In this document: in pieces, positions 15,760-23,038 of the stretch
Numbering within the stretch: the stretch's first letter is position 1
Layout of the letters: every line of letters starts with the position of its first letter
Assembly (NCBI GenBank): GCA_910583885.1
Contig: CAJUAC010000015.1
Location: forward strand, 1-51,037
Source: an uncultured Oscillospiraceae bacterium
Lineage (GTDB): Bacteria > Bacillota > Clostridia > Oscillospirales > Oscillospiraceae
Reading direction: 5' to 3'
DNA length: 51,037 nucleotides
Program-made: the position numbers and the translations under genes
The notes under the pieces: generated by a model
The model's input: only the letters and a program-made list of their open reading frames with translations
Database searches by the model: none
Told to the model about the DNA's origin: nothing

Positions 15760-16452
15760 TTATTCGTGCCGGGGGTCGATATACTTGGCAGCGGCGTCGA
15801 ACTGGCCGTAGTGGCCCTTGGCCTTCTCCAGGGCGGTGTTGGCGTCGTCGCCCTTCTTGATGAAATCCATCATCTTGCCCAGGTTCACAAACTCATAGCC
15901 AATGACCTCATCGTCCTTGTTCAGGGCCATGCGGGTGCAGTAGCCCTCGGCCATCTCCAGATAGCGGGGGCCCTTCTCCTTGGTGCCGAACATGGTGCCC
16001 ACCTGGCTGCGCAGGCCCTTGCCCAGGTCCTCCAGGCTGGCGCCCACGGCCAGACCGCCCTCGGAGAACGCGGACTGGGTGCGGCCGTAGACGATCTGGA
16101 GGAACAGCTCCCGCATGGCGGTGTTGATGGCGTCGCACACCAGGTCGGTGTTCAGGGCCTCCAGGATGGTCTTGCCGATGAGGATCTCGCTGGCCATGGC
16201 GGCGGAGTGGGTCATGCCGGAGCAGCCCAGGGTCTCCACCAGGGCCTCCTCAATAACGCCCTCCTTCACGTTCAGCGTCAGCTTGCACGCGCCCTGCTGG
16301 GGGGCGCACCAGCCCACGCCGTGGGTGAAGCCGCTGATATCCTTGATTTCCTTGGCCTGGACCCACTTGCCCTCCTCGGGGATGGGAGCGGGACCATGGT
16401 ATGCGCCCTTGGCGACGGGGCACATGTGCTGTACTTCGGTAGAATAGATCAT
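15760..16452 (-). CDS. NifU-like iron-sulfur scaffold homologue
   Basis: A 230-aa protein related to the NifU/IscU N-terminal scaffold domain. The segment LGCSGMTHSAAMASE (Cys77) corresponds to the GC..ASAS(M/M)xxE region of IscU/SufU. Other cysteines at 11, 49, 56 and 106 could complete a cluster site, but the spacing departs from classical IscU. The C-terminal half extends well beyond a minimal scaffold and is specific to this gene pair. It is first gene of a two-gene operon with the GGGtGRT gene, under a consensus promoter with an embedded palindrome. Cluster assembly is inferred; no cysteine desulfurase is nearby. Confidence 0.82.
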   Translation of the reverse strand: MIYSTEVQHMCPVAKGAYHGPAPIPEEGKWVQAKEIKDISGFTHGVGWCAPQQGACKLTLNVKEGVIEEALVETLGCSGMTHSAAMASEILIGKTILEALNTDLVCDAINTAMRELFLQIVYGRTQSAFSEGGLAVGASLEDLGKGLRSQVGTMFGTKEKGPRYLEMAEGYCTRMALNKDDEVIGYEFVNLGKMMDFIKKGDDANTALEKAKGHYGQFDAAAKYIDPRHE

Positions 16453-16470
16453 GGCGAATCTTCCTTTCCT

Positions 16471-16635
16471 TTATATTGAACAGTCGCGGGGAAAAGCAAT
16501 CGACTCAGTTGCTTTCTGCGGATGCCCGGGAACCGGCCCGGGCCTATTAAATTATAGAGAAAAGGCGTCCCTTTGTCAAGGACGCCTGGTAGAAATCCAG
16601 TGATTTTCTTCTGGCTGGCAATTCTCCAAACAGGA
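16471..16635. repeat. promoter-region repeat, intact copy
   Basis: This segment and 17161-17254 share three blocks in the same order: TTATATTG..(C)CG(T)..GCGGG..AAAAGC at 16471, CCTTTGT.AAG.ACGCCTG.TAGAAATCC followed by AGTGATTTTCTTC at 16570-16611, and CCAAACAGG at 16627. The copy here is longer and holds the operon promoter. The two copies flank the deaminase gene. Confidence 0.7.
16551..16586 (-). promoter_or_regulatory. consensus promoter with embedded palindrome (NifU-like/GGGtGRT operon)
   Basis: Perfect TTGACA (16579-16574), 17-base spacer and perfect TATAAT (16556-16551). The palindrome GGCGTCC / GGACGCC (16564-16570 and 16580-16586) is centred on the -35 hexamer, an ideal place for a repressor. 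A ~95-base leader with a CCCGGGCCGG..CCGGTTCCCGGG inverted pair and a GAAAGGAAGG ribosome site precedes the ATG at 16452. Confidence 0.8.
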
Positions 16636-16642
16636 ATTTGTC

Positions 16643-17077
16643 TTACTCTTCCCAGTGCTCCAGGGTGCCGGCTGGATAGGCGTTTGTCCAATGATATGGC
16701 TGCAATTCCCTCAATTCTACAAATTTGATGGTATCCTCGTCCGTTGTGACAGCCACTTGTACGTCTTCGCCCCAATACCGCAGCCTCTCCTGACAAATGC
16801 CGCACGGTGATAATACCTTATATGGGGAATTTTCATCATCACGGATAAGGCACATACAATGCGTTACTTTTTCATTGTATTTGTGGGCCTCCAGCATCGC
16901 TCCCAATTCAATACAAACGACTGCACTTGCATTAGCGGTGTCAATTGAGACGCTGGTATAATAATTCCCCTTGGATGTGTGAACCACACCAGCGCCGCCC
17001 CAACCGGTAGGATACCGCGTTTCAATCAGGTCTACTGCTTTCCGATACATTTCCTGTTCGATTTCGTAATACCGCAT
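16643..17077 (-). CDS. cytidine / blasticidin-S deaminase-like protein
   Basis: Zinc-dependent nucleoside deaminase fold, 144 aa. Zinc ligands and catalytic Glu follow the CDA pattern: Cys55-x-Glu57 (CIEL) and Pro-Cys92-x2-Cys95 (SPCGICQERL). The wording around the second motif resembles blasticidin-S deaminase more than housekeeping Cdd, and the protein may act on free cytidine or on a nucleoside antibiotic. GGGAGG is six bases from the ATG. Its base composition is more AT-rich than the neighbours, and it is bracketed by two copies of a promoter-region repeat, so acquisition by transfer or a local duplication is likely. Substrate uncertain. Confidence 0.85.
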   Translation of the reverse strand: MRYYEIEQEMYRKAVDLIETRYPTGWGGAGVVHTSKGNYYTSVSIDTANASAVVCIELGAMLEAHKYNEKVTHCMCLIRDDENSPYKVLSPCGICQERLRYWGEDVQVAVTTDEDTIKFVELRELQPYHWTNAYPAGTLEHWEE

Positions 17078-17108
17078 AAATACCTCCCAAAATCACGATC
17101 TACACACC

Positions 17109-17137
17109 TAATTATGTGTTTTGCGGACGTATTACAA
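17109..17137 (-). promoter_or_regulatory. possible promoter of the deaminase gene
   Basis: TTGTAA (17137-17132), 17-base spacer, TAATTA (17114-17109), 32 bases before the ATG. Confidence 0.45.
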
Positions 17138-17160
17138 TGTTTGCTGCTTGCAGGGTGCCG

Positions 17161-17254
17161 TTATATTGGAACCGTTGCGGGAAAAAGCCGCCCCTTTGTT
17201 AAGAACGCCTGATAGAAATCCAGTGATTTTCTTCAGGGGCTCCTGCCAAACAGG
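17161..17254. repeat. promoter-region repeat, decayed copy
   Basis: Diverged copy of 16471-16635 that has lost about 70 internal bases including the -10 box and leader palindrome. The -35 equivalent reads TTAACA and the flanking arms are GGCGTTC / GGGCGGC, so the palindrome is broken too. It is positioned upstream of the deaminase gene in the same orientation as the intact copy. Confidence 0.65.
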
Positions 17255-17363
17255 GGAGGATATAAAGCGGATAGGAACCATGCCCCGCGGGTTTCCGCAG
17301 GCGGTGCGGATGGACAGCTGATTATCCGGGGATAATTGGCGCCAGAGGCAGAAGGGCAGCTGG

Positions 17364-18767
17364 CTAACTGATGGTTTCACACGCGCCCGGCACGCTGGGG
17401 ACGTAGGGCTGCATCACATAACAGGCCCGGCCGTTTTCTTTTGCTTGATATAAGATGTTGTCTGTTTCCGTCAGCAGATCTTTTACATTCTGGGGAAAAA
17501 CAAACTCATATGCGCCGATACTGCAGCTGATCGTCTGGCTATCCAGTGTTCCGGAAAGGGCGGTAAGGAATTGATCCAGCCGCCGCCTCAGCTCCTGCTG
17601 CGGCATGGGGGTTTCAATGATAACGGCAAACTCATCCCCACCGATTCTTCCCACCTTCCCGTCTTCCCCAACAATCTGCTGGAGATTTGCCGCAATCGTC
17701 TTCAGGACATGGTCCCCGACAGAATGGCCAAAGGTGTCGTTAATTGATTTGAAATAATCTGCATCTACAAATAGAAACCAGCCCGTCCTCTCCTGGCCGG
17801 TGCGGATCGTTTTCTGTGCTTTTTCGCAGTGGTACAGGAACATCCTTCTCCCCATGACACCCGTCAACGCGTCCAGATCCCCTATATATTCGTTGTATGC
17901 CATATATTTATAGATAGACATCAATAAAATGACGGAAATGGCGTTCAGAGACAGCGAGGCAAAAAGGAACTGTATCTGTAGATGCAGCAGGTCGGCAGAA
18001 ATGGAGGAGGACACCGCGATGCCATGCTGATTGAGCATGAACGATTCCCTTTCAGAAAAATAGTTTGCCGCAAAAACCGCCATGCAAATCACAAAGGATT
18101 CCAGCAGCGCAAAAAACAGGTTCATCTTTTTCGATGAGTAGGGGCTATGGATGGATTGGTCGATGCATAGCTTGATGTGCTGGATGGTTTTGCTCTGATA
18201 AATTGCCCATAATATTTCAACTGTCGCAACACAGATTGCTGCAAAGACAGCATCTTCCCAGTCCCATTGCAGGGCCGAATGGTAGTGATACCCCAGCTCA
18301 GGGAATAGTATCCCCATCGCAGTATAGACCAGCAGGGAGTGTATCTTGGGAGCGAACATGGAAATCATCCCCGCCCACAGGCGGAAGTGCTTCCGCCTTC
18401 TGGCCAATAGGAAGGCAAGCCCAATAAGGAGCCCGAACAGGGCCCTTGTACCCACACTCAGCAGCAGGCTGTTGACTGGGGAACTGCTTAAAAAGGGGGA
18501 AAATGCGGCATCTGCCGGCATGACATACGAAGCAGACGCTTTATACATGCTGGCAGCTCCGAAGGTGAGCCCAACGATGACAGACTGCAAAGGGCCAAAC
18601 AGGCACCCCGCCACCAGGATGGGGATGTACGCCGTGGTAACAGAGATAGGCGGTATGTGGATATAGCCCAAAAAAGTAAACGACATTAACAGTTCAATTG
18701 CAATGAGGATTCCCAAAGAATAGCGGACAAAGCAGGAATCGTTCCACAATTTTTTGATTGCTGCCAA
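17364..18767 (-). CDS. membrane diguanylate cyclase with ECF S-component-like sensor region
   Basis: Predicted synthesis of c-di-GMP from two GTP. The C-terminal ~170 residues form a GGDEF domain with LFVDADYFKSINDTFGHSVG and an intact GGDEF motif near residue 376. No RxxD inhibitory site is seen just upstream. The N-terminal ~270 residues are hydrophobic: first a stretch resembling ECF-transporter S components (GYIHIPPISVTTAYIPILV then GCLFGPLQSVIVGLTFGAAS), then two more membrane spans. The TTG at 18767 follows GGAGGG by seven bases; TTG at 18770 is an alternative. The region is AT-richer than average. Ligand unknown. Confidence 0.85.
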   Translation of the reverse strand: MAAIKKLWNDSCFVRYSLGILIAIELLMSFTFLGYIHIPPISVTTAYIPILVAGCLFGPLQSVIVGLTFGAASMYKASASYVMPADAAFSPFLSSSPVNSLLLSVGTRALFGLLIGLAFLLARRRKHFRLWAGMISMFAPKIHSLLVYTAMGILFPELGYHYHSALQWDWEDAVFAAICVATVEILWAIYQSKTIQHIKLCIDQSIHSPYSSKKMNLFFALLESFVICMAVFAANYFSERESFMLNQHGIAVSSSISADLLHLQIQFLFASLSLNAISVILLMSIYKYMAYNEYIGDLDALTGVMGRRMFLYHCEKAQKTIRTGQERTGWFLFVDADYFKSINDTFGHSVGDHVLKTIAANLQQIVGEDGKVGRIGGDEFAVIIETPMPQQELRRRLDQFLTALSGTLDSQTISCSIGAYEFVFPQNVKDLLTETDNILYQAKENGRACYVMQPYVPSVPGACETIS

Positions 18768-18957
18768 CAAACATCCCTCCCAATCCAATAACACCTGCAA
18801 GCTTAACACGACTGCACACACATAGATCCCTGCTGCTTTTGTTGCTCTATAATAGGATAACTATATCCTGTTTTGAACAAAATGTCAACATTTCCTAACA
18901 AAAATCCACTAATCAGTGCTGAGGGCATCCCAGCCCGGGTGATTTCACGAAAACACA

Positions 18958-18986
18958 TTGACTGGAGCCCTGCCCTGTGATAGGAT
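18958..18986 (+). promoter_or_regulatory. promoter of the SnoaL-like gene
   Basis: TTGACT (18958-18963), 17-base spacer, TAGGAT (18981-18986), 39 bases before the ATG at 19025. Confidence 0.65.
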
Positions 18987-19024
18987 GGGGGCGGCAAATT
19001 TGGAATTTGATGGAGGGTCTGGAT

Positions 19025-19381
19025 ATGTTGAGGCCAAAGGAAATCATATGCAAGTGGGTGGATGCCTTTAACAGCCATGATGTAGAGGCGATGATGGAGC
19101 TGTATCATGACAACGCAGTCAACCATCAGGTAGCAAATGCGCCGGTGACCGGCAAGGAAGCAATCAGGGAAATGTTTGCAGCGGAATTTGCAGTAGCCGA
19201 TATGACAGCTATTGTAGAAAATATTTTTGAGGACGGGCAGTGGGCGATCCTGGAGTGGAGGGATCCCCTGGGGCTGCGGGGCTGTGGATTTTTTCAGGTT
19301 GTCAATGGGAAGATCCTGTTCCAGAGAGGATACTGGGATAAGCTCTCCTTTTTGAAGCAGCACAATCTGCCGGTTGAATAG
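19025..19381 (+). CDS. SnoaL/NTF2-like small protein
   Basis: A 118-aa single-domain protein of the NTF2/SnoaL superfamily: ICKWVDAFNSHDVEAMMELY then HDNAVNHQVAN and VTGKEAIREMFAAEF, with a strand-rich C-terminus ending in a GGYWD-like segment (RGYWDKLSFL). Members include polyketide cyclases, limonene-epoxide hydrolase relatives and many ligand-binding proteins without known activity, so no reaction is claimed. GGAGGG is seven bases before the ATG. It stands alone, divergent from the diguanylate cyclase, inside the AT-richer patch. Confidence 0.82.
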   Translation: MLRPKEIICKWVDAFNSHDVEAMMELYHDNAVNHQVANAPVTGKEAIREMFAAEFAVADMTAIVENIFEDGQWAILEWRDPLGLRGCGFFQVVNGKILFQRGYWDKLSFLKQHNLPVE

Positions 19382-19500
19382 GGACAATCTCCCCAATTTT
19401 AGATTTATCGGCGGATTGTAGCACACAAGGATTGCCATATCAACCGGTTTTGAAGATATACTGCAACAATATTATCAAAAGGGAAAATCCGGTTTCCCGG

Positions 19501-19529
19501 TTGCAGCCCGCCGGAAAACATGCTACAAT
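19501..19529 (+). promoter_or_regulatory. MATE-gene promoter
   Basis: TTGCAG (19501-19506), 17-base spacer, TACAAT (19524-19529). Transcription would begin near 19536, leaving a leader of about 125 bases. Confidence 0.7.
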
Positions 19530-19536
19530 ATACTTG

Positions 19537-19630
19537 GAAGCGCCGCGCTGCGGCGGCAGGCACAAAGGCAGGGCGCGGGGGAGCCCGGCGGTACGGCAGG
19601 TATCGCCGGGCCCCTTTGCCGCTGTGCCCG
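19537..19630 (+). promoter_or_regulatory. structured leader of the MATE gene, unassigned
   Basis: A small GCCGC/GCGGC hairpin (19541-19555) is followed by a long composite stem. GGCACA (19559) pairs with TGTGCC (to 19628), AAGG with CCTT, and GGGGGAGCCCGGCG with CGCCGGGCCCC around a 13-base loop. It has no terminator or anti-terminator that I can see and matches no riboswitch consensus I can recall (guanidine, yybP and others do not fit). Confidence 0.45.
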
Positions 19631-19660
19631 GGTATTTTGGAAGGAAAGAGAAGAATTCCT

Positions 19661-21013
19661 ATGGAAGATCAAAAGAAAGCGTACCTGTTTGAGGAGGCCC
19701 CGATCCACAAGGCGGTGTTCTCTATGGCAGTGCCCACCATCATCAGCTCCCTGGTGATGGTGCTCTACAACCTAGCGGACACCTACTTTGTGGGGATCCT
19801 CAACGACCCGATCCAGAACGCCGCCGTCACCCTGGCGGCCCCGGTGCTGCTGGCCTTCAACGCAGTAAACAACCTCTTCGGCGTGGGCAGCTCCAGCATG
19901 ATGAGCCGTGCCTTGGGACGGAAGGACTATGATACGGTACGGCGGTCCTCCGCCTTCGGATTCTATGGCTCCGTGTGCGGCGGCCTGCTCTTCACCGTGG
20001 CATTGCTGGTGGCCAAGGGGCCGCTGCTGGCGCTGCTGGGCACGAACCAAGAGACCGCTGCGGCTACAGGCGAATATTTGACGTGGACCGTGACCTGCGG
20101 CGCGGCCCCCGCCATCCTGAATGTGGTCATGGCCTATATGGTCCGCTCGGAGGGCAGCACCCTCCACGCCAGTATCGGCACCATGAGCGGATGCCTGCTG
20201 AACATGGTCCTGGACCCCATCTTCATCCTGCCCTGGGGGCTGGGCATGGGGGCGGCCGGTGCGGGGCTGGCCACCTTCCTCTCCAACTGTGCAGCCTGTG
20301 TGTACTTCTTTGTGCTGCTGTTTGTCCGGCGGGGGAAGACCTACGTCTGCATCCGGCCCAGTATGCTCCGCCTGGACCGCTCCATTGTGGCGGGTGTGTG
20401 CGCCGTGGGCATCCCGGCAGCCATCCAGAACCTGCTGAACGTGACGGGGATGACGGTACTCAACAATTTTACCTCCTCCTTCGGCGCGGATGCGGTAGCC
20501 GCCATGGGGATTGCCCAGAAAATCAACATGGTGCCCATGAACATTGCCCTTGGCGGTTCCCAGGGGGTTATGCCCATTGTCGGCTACAACTATGCCTCCG
20601 GCAACCGGGACCGGATGCGGGGGACTGTCGGCTTTGCCATGCGTCTCTCCGTCTCCTTCCTGTTTTTTGTGGCGGCCTGCTACTATTTTGGCGCGGAATT
20701 TTTCGTGGGCCTGTTTATCCGCAATGAGGACATCATCGCCTATGGCGCACGCTTCCTCCACGGGATGTGCCTGGCCCTGCCGTTTTTGAATGTGGACTTC
20801 ATGGCGGTCGGCGTATTCCAGGCCGCCGGCATGGGGCGCAAGGCGTTTTTCTTCGCCATCCTGCGCAAGATTATCCTGGAGATCCCGGCCCTCTATCTCC
20901 TCAACGCCCTCTTCCCCCTCTATGGGCTGGCCTACGCCCAGGCGGTGACGGAGGTGATCCTGGCAGTGACCGCGCTGCTGGTCCTGCGCAAGCTCTACCA
21001 AAGCTTGGAGTGA
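19661..21013 (+). CDS. MATE-family efflux transporter
   Basis: Cation-coupled multidrug/toxin exporter of the cytoplasmic membrane. The 450-aa protein has twelve predicted spans in two homologous halves. The first half shows AVPTIISSLVMVLYNLADTY and VGSSSMMSRALGRKD; the second half shows GIPAAIQNLLNVTGM and NYASGNRDRMRG. The ATG at 19661 was chosen because the protein then begins MEDQKKAYLFEEAPIHKAVF, the normal start for this clade, with GGAAGGAAAG upstream. A longer in-frame opening overlaps the structured leader. Substrate unknown. Confidence 0.93.
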   Translation: MEDQKKAYLFEEAPIHKAVFSMAVPTIISSLVMVLYNLADTYFVGILNDPIQNAAVTLAAPVLLAFNAVNNLFGVGSSSMMSRALGRKDYDTVRRSSAFGFYGSVCGGLLFTVALLVAKGPLLALLGTNQETAAATGEYLTWTVTCGAAPAILNVVMAYMVRSEGSTLHASIGTMSGCLLNMVLDPIFILPWGLGMGAAGAGLATFLSNCAACVYFFVLLFVRRGKTYVCIRPSMLRLDRSIVAGVCAVGIPAAIQNLLNVTGMTVLNNFTSSFGADAVAAMGIAQKINMVPMNIALGGSQGVMPIVGYNYASGNRDRMRGTVGFAMRLSVSFLFFVAACYYFGAEFFVGLFIRNEDIIAYGARFLHGMCLALPFLNVDFMAVGVFQAAGMGRKAFFFAILRKIILEIPALYLLNALFPLYGLAYAQAVTEVILAVTALLVLRKLYQSLE

Positions 21014-21031
21014 GCCGTGATTGAAATATGC

Positions 21032-21070
21032 AAAAACAGTGCGCTGCCTGTGGGCGGCGCACTGTTTTTT
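21032..21070. terminator. bidirectional terminator between MATE and XpaC-like genes
   Basis: CAGTGCGC / GCGCACTG stem with an 11-base apical part, flanked by AAAAA on the left and TTTTTT on the right. T-runs therefore follow the stem on both strands. It lies between two convergent genes. Confidence 0.88.
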
Positions 21071-21081
21071 ATTACGGCTGA

Positions 21082-22518
21082 TTACGGCTGCTGCTGGAGC
21101 TTCTGTTCGTCCCCGTTGGACTTGGGACGGGTTTTGGGAGGCTCGGAGTAGCCGAAGTCCCTGGCTGCGGAGGCGGTGTCCCGGTTGAGCATGGCCTCCA
21201 TGACCTTGATATCGCTGACCACATCCATGGCGTCGGCGCTGTAGAGCTGGTCCAGCTGGTGCTCAAAGCCCTCTACGATGGCGTCCATGGTCTGCTCAAT
21301 GCGTTCCTTGGCCTGGCGCAGATGCTCCCCCTCCACGCCTGTCTCTTCGAACTCTGCATAGGTGTCCAGGAGCTTCTGGGTGGTAGGCAGGTAGTAGTCA
21401 AAAAATGTACGGATGCGCTCCCGCTTCTCCGGGTGTTCCTCCACCTCCCGGAAGATCAGGCCGCTGACCTGCTCAAGCCGATCGATCTTCCGGCTGAGCT
21501 CCGGGTCGGCGATCCGGTCGTTGGCGTGGCGGATCTTGCGCAGGATACCGGAATAGCCCGCCTCGGTCTCCTTGGGGGTGGGCACGGGAGGCGCTTCAGG
21601 CTCCGGAGGCTGCTCCTCCTCCAGGGTGGCGCCGAAGCGGAGGAAGTAGCCCCGCTCGTGGTCAATATAGGCGTCCTCCCCCAGGTAGCCCTTGTCAATG
21701 AGCTTTTGCAGCTCTTTTGCAGCCTTGGCCGGGGAGCGGTTGACGCGCTTGGAGATCACGTCAAGAGGCATGGCATCTACATTGCCGATGGCCAGGATAT
21801 ACCGCTGGCTGCGGCGGTTCATACGGTTGAGGTAATGGCCCCGGAAGAACATCAGCCCGCCGGAGAATAAAAAGCTCACGCTGGCAAAGAAGTTGTCAGA
21901 ATCCGGCGAATAGCCCGAGAAGACCTCGCTCAGGAAGTCCATCCCCACCAGGCCGCCTACGGCCAGGAAAATGATGCCCAGCATCCGCAGCAGCACCCCT
22001 GCGGGCTTGGATTTTTTGATCTTGGGCTGCTTTGCCTTTTTTTGTTTATCCGGCTTTACCGGTTCAAAGGGTGGCGCCGTCTTGACGGATTGCTCCACCT
22101 GCCGGGCAGTGCGGCTGATGGTCCGCTCCACCTGGGCGGCGGCCCGCCGGATGGCCTCGTCCGTGCGGTCCGCTGCGCGCCCGGCGGCGCGGTCCGCACG
22201 GGCCTCCGCGTTGCGCATGGCCCGCTCTACCGCGCTCTCCGCCTGGCTGTAGGCGGTTTTGCGGGAGGCGGCGTTCTGGTTTTTGCGTTTGCTGCTGTCG
22301 CCAAAAAGATTGAAGAACAGCAGTGCCAGGGCCACCGGCCAGATGCCCAGGGAGAAGAGGATGATAATGACCGGCCAGCTGTACCAGCCGGAGTTGTTGG
22401 AGCTGTTTTTCGGCGGCTGCGGCTGCGGCCGGGGCGGAGGGGGTGGATAGGGCGGCGGTGTCTGGCGGGGCGGCGTCTGGCCGCCGGTAAATTTTTCCTT
22501 GTCAAAGTAGTCGTCCAT
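21082..22518 (-). CDS. XpaC-like (BCIP hydrolysis family) membrane protein
   Basis: A 478-aa protein with a Pro-rich cytoplasmic N-terminus, one hydrophobic hairpin near residues 47-70, a basic/Ala-rich helical stretch (residues ~85-150), two further spans near 180-240, then a winged-helix-like segment (YILAIGNVDAMPLDVISKRV then NRSPAKAAKELQKLIDKGYL). The last ~170 residues resemble XpaC (YSGILRKIRHANDRI, FFDYYLPTTQKLLDTYAEFE). XpaC relatives often accompany TelA, which is not visible here. The ATG directly abuts the stop of the DUF896 gene (TAA ATG), so translation is probably coupled. Function unknown; envelope stress or toxic-anion tolerance is only a guess from family neighbours. Confidence 0.72.
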   Translation of the reverse strand: MDDYFDKEKFTGGQTPPRQTPPPYPPPPPRPQPQPPKNSSNNSGWYSWPVIIILFSLGIWPVALALLFFNLFGDSSKRKNQNAASRKTAYSQAESAVERAMRNAEARADRAAGRAADRTDEAIRRAAAQVERTISRTARQVEQSVKTAPPFEPVKPDKQKKAKQPKIKKSKPAGVLLRMLGIIFLAVGGLVGMDFLSEVFSGYSPDSDNFFASVSFLFSGGLMFFRGHYLNRMNRRSQRYILAIGNVDAMPLDVISKRVNRSPAKAAKELQKLIDKGYLGEDAYIDHERGYFLRFGATLEEEQPPEPEAPPVPTPKETEAGYSGILRKIRHANDRIADPELSRKIDRLEQVSGLIFREVEEHPEKRERIRTFFDYYLPTTQKLLDTYAEFEETGVEGEHLRQAKERIEQTMDAIVEGFEHQLDQLYSADAMDVVSDIKVMEAMLNRDTASAARDFGYSEPPKTRPKSNGDEQKLQQQP

Positions 22519-22728
22519 TTACTTGCCCTCTTTCCTGCGCAGTTTCGTCTGGTTCCCCTTTTCGTCCACGAGATAGGTGCGCTCCAGCTGCCCGGTGAGG
22601 CTGCCGACGACAGAGTCGATATACTCCCGCCGCAGGAGCTCCCGCTCCGCCTTCTCCGCCTCTGTCAGCCCCTGGGCCTTGTTCTTCCGCGCCAGGTCGT
22701 TGATCCGATCAATTTTATATTGTTCCAT
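22519..22728 (-). CDS. DUF896 (YnzC-like) small protein
   Basis: A 69-aa basic helical protein with the DUF896 pattern: KIDRINDLARKNKAQGLTE then EAEKAERELLRREYIDSV. In Bacillus a relative is linked to the SOS response region; the molecular role is unknown. GGAGGCG lies just upstream of the ATG. Its stop touches the start of the XpaC-like gene. Confidence 0.88.
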   Translation of the reverse strand: MEQYKIDRINDLARKNKAQGLTEAEKAERELLRREYIDSVVGSLTGQLERTYLVDEKGNQTKLRRKEGK

Positions 22729-22741
22729 AACGCCTCCTGAT

Positions 22742-22785
22742 GGTAGCCATCCTTTTCCTTTCTAGGCGAAGAAAAAGGGTTAAAC
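22742..22785 (-). repeat. dispersed hairpin repeat, diverged copy 3
   Basis: On the plus strand it reads GGTAGCCATCC, a T/C-rich arm, then GAAAAAGGGTTAAAC. It aligns with 33072-33114 at both ends (GGTA.CCATCC at the left, GAAAAAGG at the right). The inverted arms CCTTTTTCTT / AAGGAAAAGG are imperfect. It occupies the gap between the 68-aa gene and the DUF896 gene. Confidence 0.4.
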
Positions 22786-22807
22786 AGAAAAATTTCGCAC
22801 GTGGTTA

Positions 22808-23014
22808 TCAGTAGGATTGGTTTTTTAGCTCATTTTCAATCAGGCAGGCAGCGATTTCAAAGGCCTGAATCCGCCGCTTTGCCAGCGTGATCTGGGATTT
22901 ATAACGCTGCGGCTGTTCCTTCGCCTCCAGGGTTTTGACGGTCTCCCGCAGCTTATGCAGGGTGGAGCCGATCTGCCGCTGGGCTTCCAGCAAGTCGTCC
23001 TTTGAGAAATCCAC
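22808..23014 (-). CDS. small helical protein, unknown
   Basis: Unrecognised 68-aa protein predicted to be almost entirely alpha-helical and charged (DFSKDDLLEAQRQIGSTLHK, later LAKRRIQAFEIAACLIENEL), with heptad-like spacing suggesting a coiled-coil hairpin. The GTG at 23014 was chosen because a GGAGG lies eight bases upstream; a TTG five codons earlier would overlap that site. It follows YlmH by 24 bases, and the hairpin-repeat copy lies downstream. Confidence 0.6.
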   Translation of the reverse strand: MDFSKDDLLEAQRQIGSTLHKLRETVKTLEAKEQPQRYKSQITLAKRRIQAFEIAACLIENELKNQSY

Positions 23015-23038
23015 AATACAGTCCTCCAAGGGATGGTT

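Noticed and set aside
16449..16805. Frame across the promoter repeat encoding a KKITGFL-like peptide, with a similar frame at 17132-17380
   Set aside because: The peptide similarity simply reflects the DNA repeat; both frames cross promoter sequences and lack starts with ribosome sites.
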